A stretch of DNA of 64,000 nt from Haemophilus sp. HMSC068C11. Lineage in GTDB: Bacteria > Pseudomonadota > Gammaproteobacteria > Enterobacterales > Pasteurellaceae. This document shows positions 63,688-64,000 of this stretch, one piece after another. The DNA lies in the NCBI RefSeq assembly GCF_001815355.1, contig NZ_KV820360.1:109716-173715 (forward strand). The letters run 5' to 3'. The position numbers were made by a program, and so were the translations under genes. How positions within the stretch are numbered: position 1 is the first letter of the stretch; every line of letters begins with the position of its first letter. Below the pieces are notes generated by a model. It saw only the letters and a list, made by a program, of their open reading frames with translations. It ran no database searches and was not told where the DNA came from.

Positions 63688-64000
63688 ATGGCGCTGTTAG
63701 ATATTCGCAATCTTAATATTGAAATTCAAACACCAAACGGTCGCATGAAAATTGTGGACGGCGTCAATCTTTCGCTTAATGAAGGGGAAATTCTAGGGCT
63801 CGTCGGTGAATCAGGTTCAGGTAAAAGTTTAATCGCTAAAGTAATCAGTAATTCCATTAAAGATAACTGGATTGTCACCGCTGACCGTTTTCGTTTTAAT
63901 GATGTTGAATTGCTTAAACTGACGCCGAATCAACGTCGAAAAATCGTTGGAAAAGAAATTTCAATGATCTTCCAAAACCCATTAAGTTGCCTTGATCCAA
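63688..64000 (+). CDS. sapD: Peptide transport ATPase SapD, partial (runs off window)
   Basis: The first 104 residues are visible: [20 protein letters not shown], Walker [13 protein letters not shown] and the Q-loop [11 protein letters not shown]. Starts three bases after sapC. ATPase of the Sap importer; its E. coli homolog also supports Trk potassium uptake. Confidence 0.93.
   Translation, partial: MALLDIRNLNIEIQTPNGRMKIVDGVNLSLNEGEILGLVGESGSGKSLIAKVISNSIKDNWIVTADRFRFNDVELLKLTPNQRRKIVGKEISMIFQNPLSCLDP

Overview
The window is about 64 kb of an AT-rich gammaproteobacterial chromosome from the Pasteurellaceae, most likely Haemophilus parainfluenzae or a close relative. The Haemophilus DNA-uptake core AAGTGCGGT / ACCGCACTT recurs throughout, inside genes and as paired inverted copies that form intergenic terminator hairpins. 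Several gene blocks follow the order known from H. influenzae: pgi-alr-dnaB-pykA, rpsA-ihfB-lapA-lapB-pyrF-yciH, cmk-mtn-recJ-dsbC-prfB, and ycjX next to sapABCD. A sucrose hydrolase/fructokinase pair and a SodC with its metal-binding histidines in place fit H. parainfluenzae better than H. influenzae.

Layout. 1-1.1 kb: end of a small secreted-protein gene and yccA. 1.2-4.2 kb: a methionine-sulfoxide repair operon (msrAB-ccdA-thioredoxin) lying inside a gutted IS3-family element that still has both terminal inverted repeats and a matching 3-bp flank. 4.3-10.2 kb: sfsA, a probable Fur-repressed small RNA, tyrS, then scrK, scrB and a SetA-type sugar transporter. 10.2-16 kb: pgi, alr, dnaB, pykA. 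16.25 kb: tRNA-Val(GAC). 16.3-31.2 kb: an integrated mobile island. 31.3-35.4 kb: a Fur-box TonB-dependent receptor and a fused ABC transporter. 35.5-39.5 kb: a flippase, a polysaccharide pyruvyl transferase, an ElyC/YdcF-like protein and a nitroreductase. 39.5-54.9 kb: core genes (NicO/DUF1007 pair, ettA, sirB2-like, yciH, pyrF, lapBA, ihfB, rpsA, cmk, mtn, recJ, dsbC, prfB). 54.9-60 kb: ycjF and ycjX separated by a transglutaminase-like/MerT-like/MerP-like operon and sodC. 60.1-64 kb: sapA, sapB, sapC and the start of sapD.

The island at 16.3-31.2 kb is the most unusual part. It has a P4-type integrase at the 3' end of the tRNA gene, a P4-family replication helicase, an AlpA regulator, an Icd/ash-like protein, and a complete HK97-type head-and-packaging set (major capsid, protease, portal, head closure, connector, HNH nuclease, small and large terminase). 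It has no recognisable tail, lysis or classical lysogeny gene. That is the gene content of a capsid-forming phage-inducible chromosomal island, which makes its own capsid and borrows a helper phage's tail. At its right end six GGTGAACA direct repeats match my recollection of the iteron bound by the phage P4 alpha protein. Related AGTGAACA motifs lie beside the helicase gene, and matching TTAGTAACAAG repeats at both ends look like integrase arm sites.

All assignments come from reading the sequence and recalled family knowledge. No database search was run.
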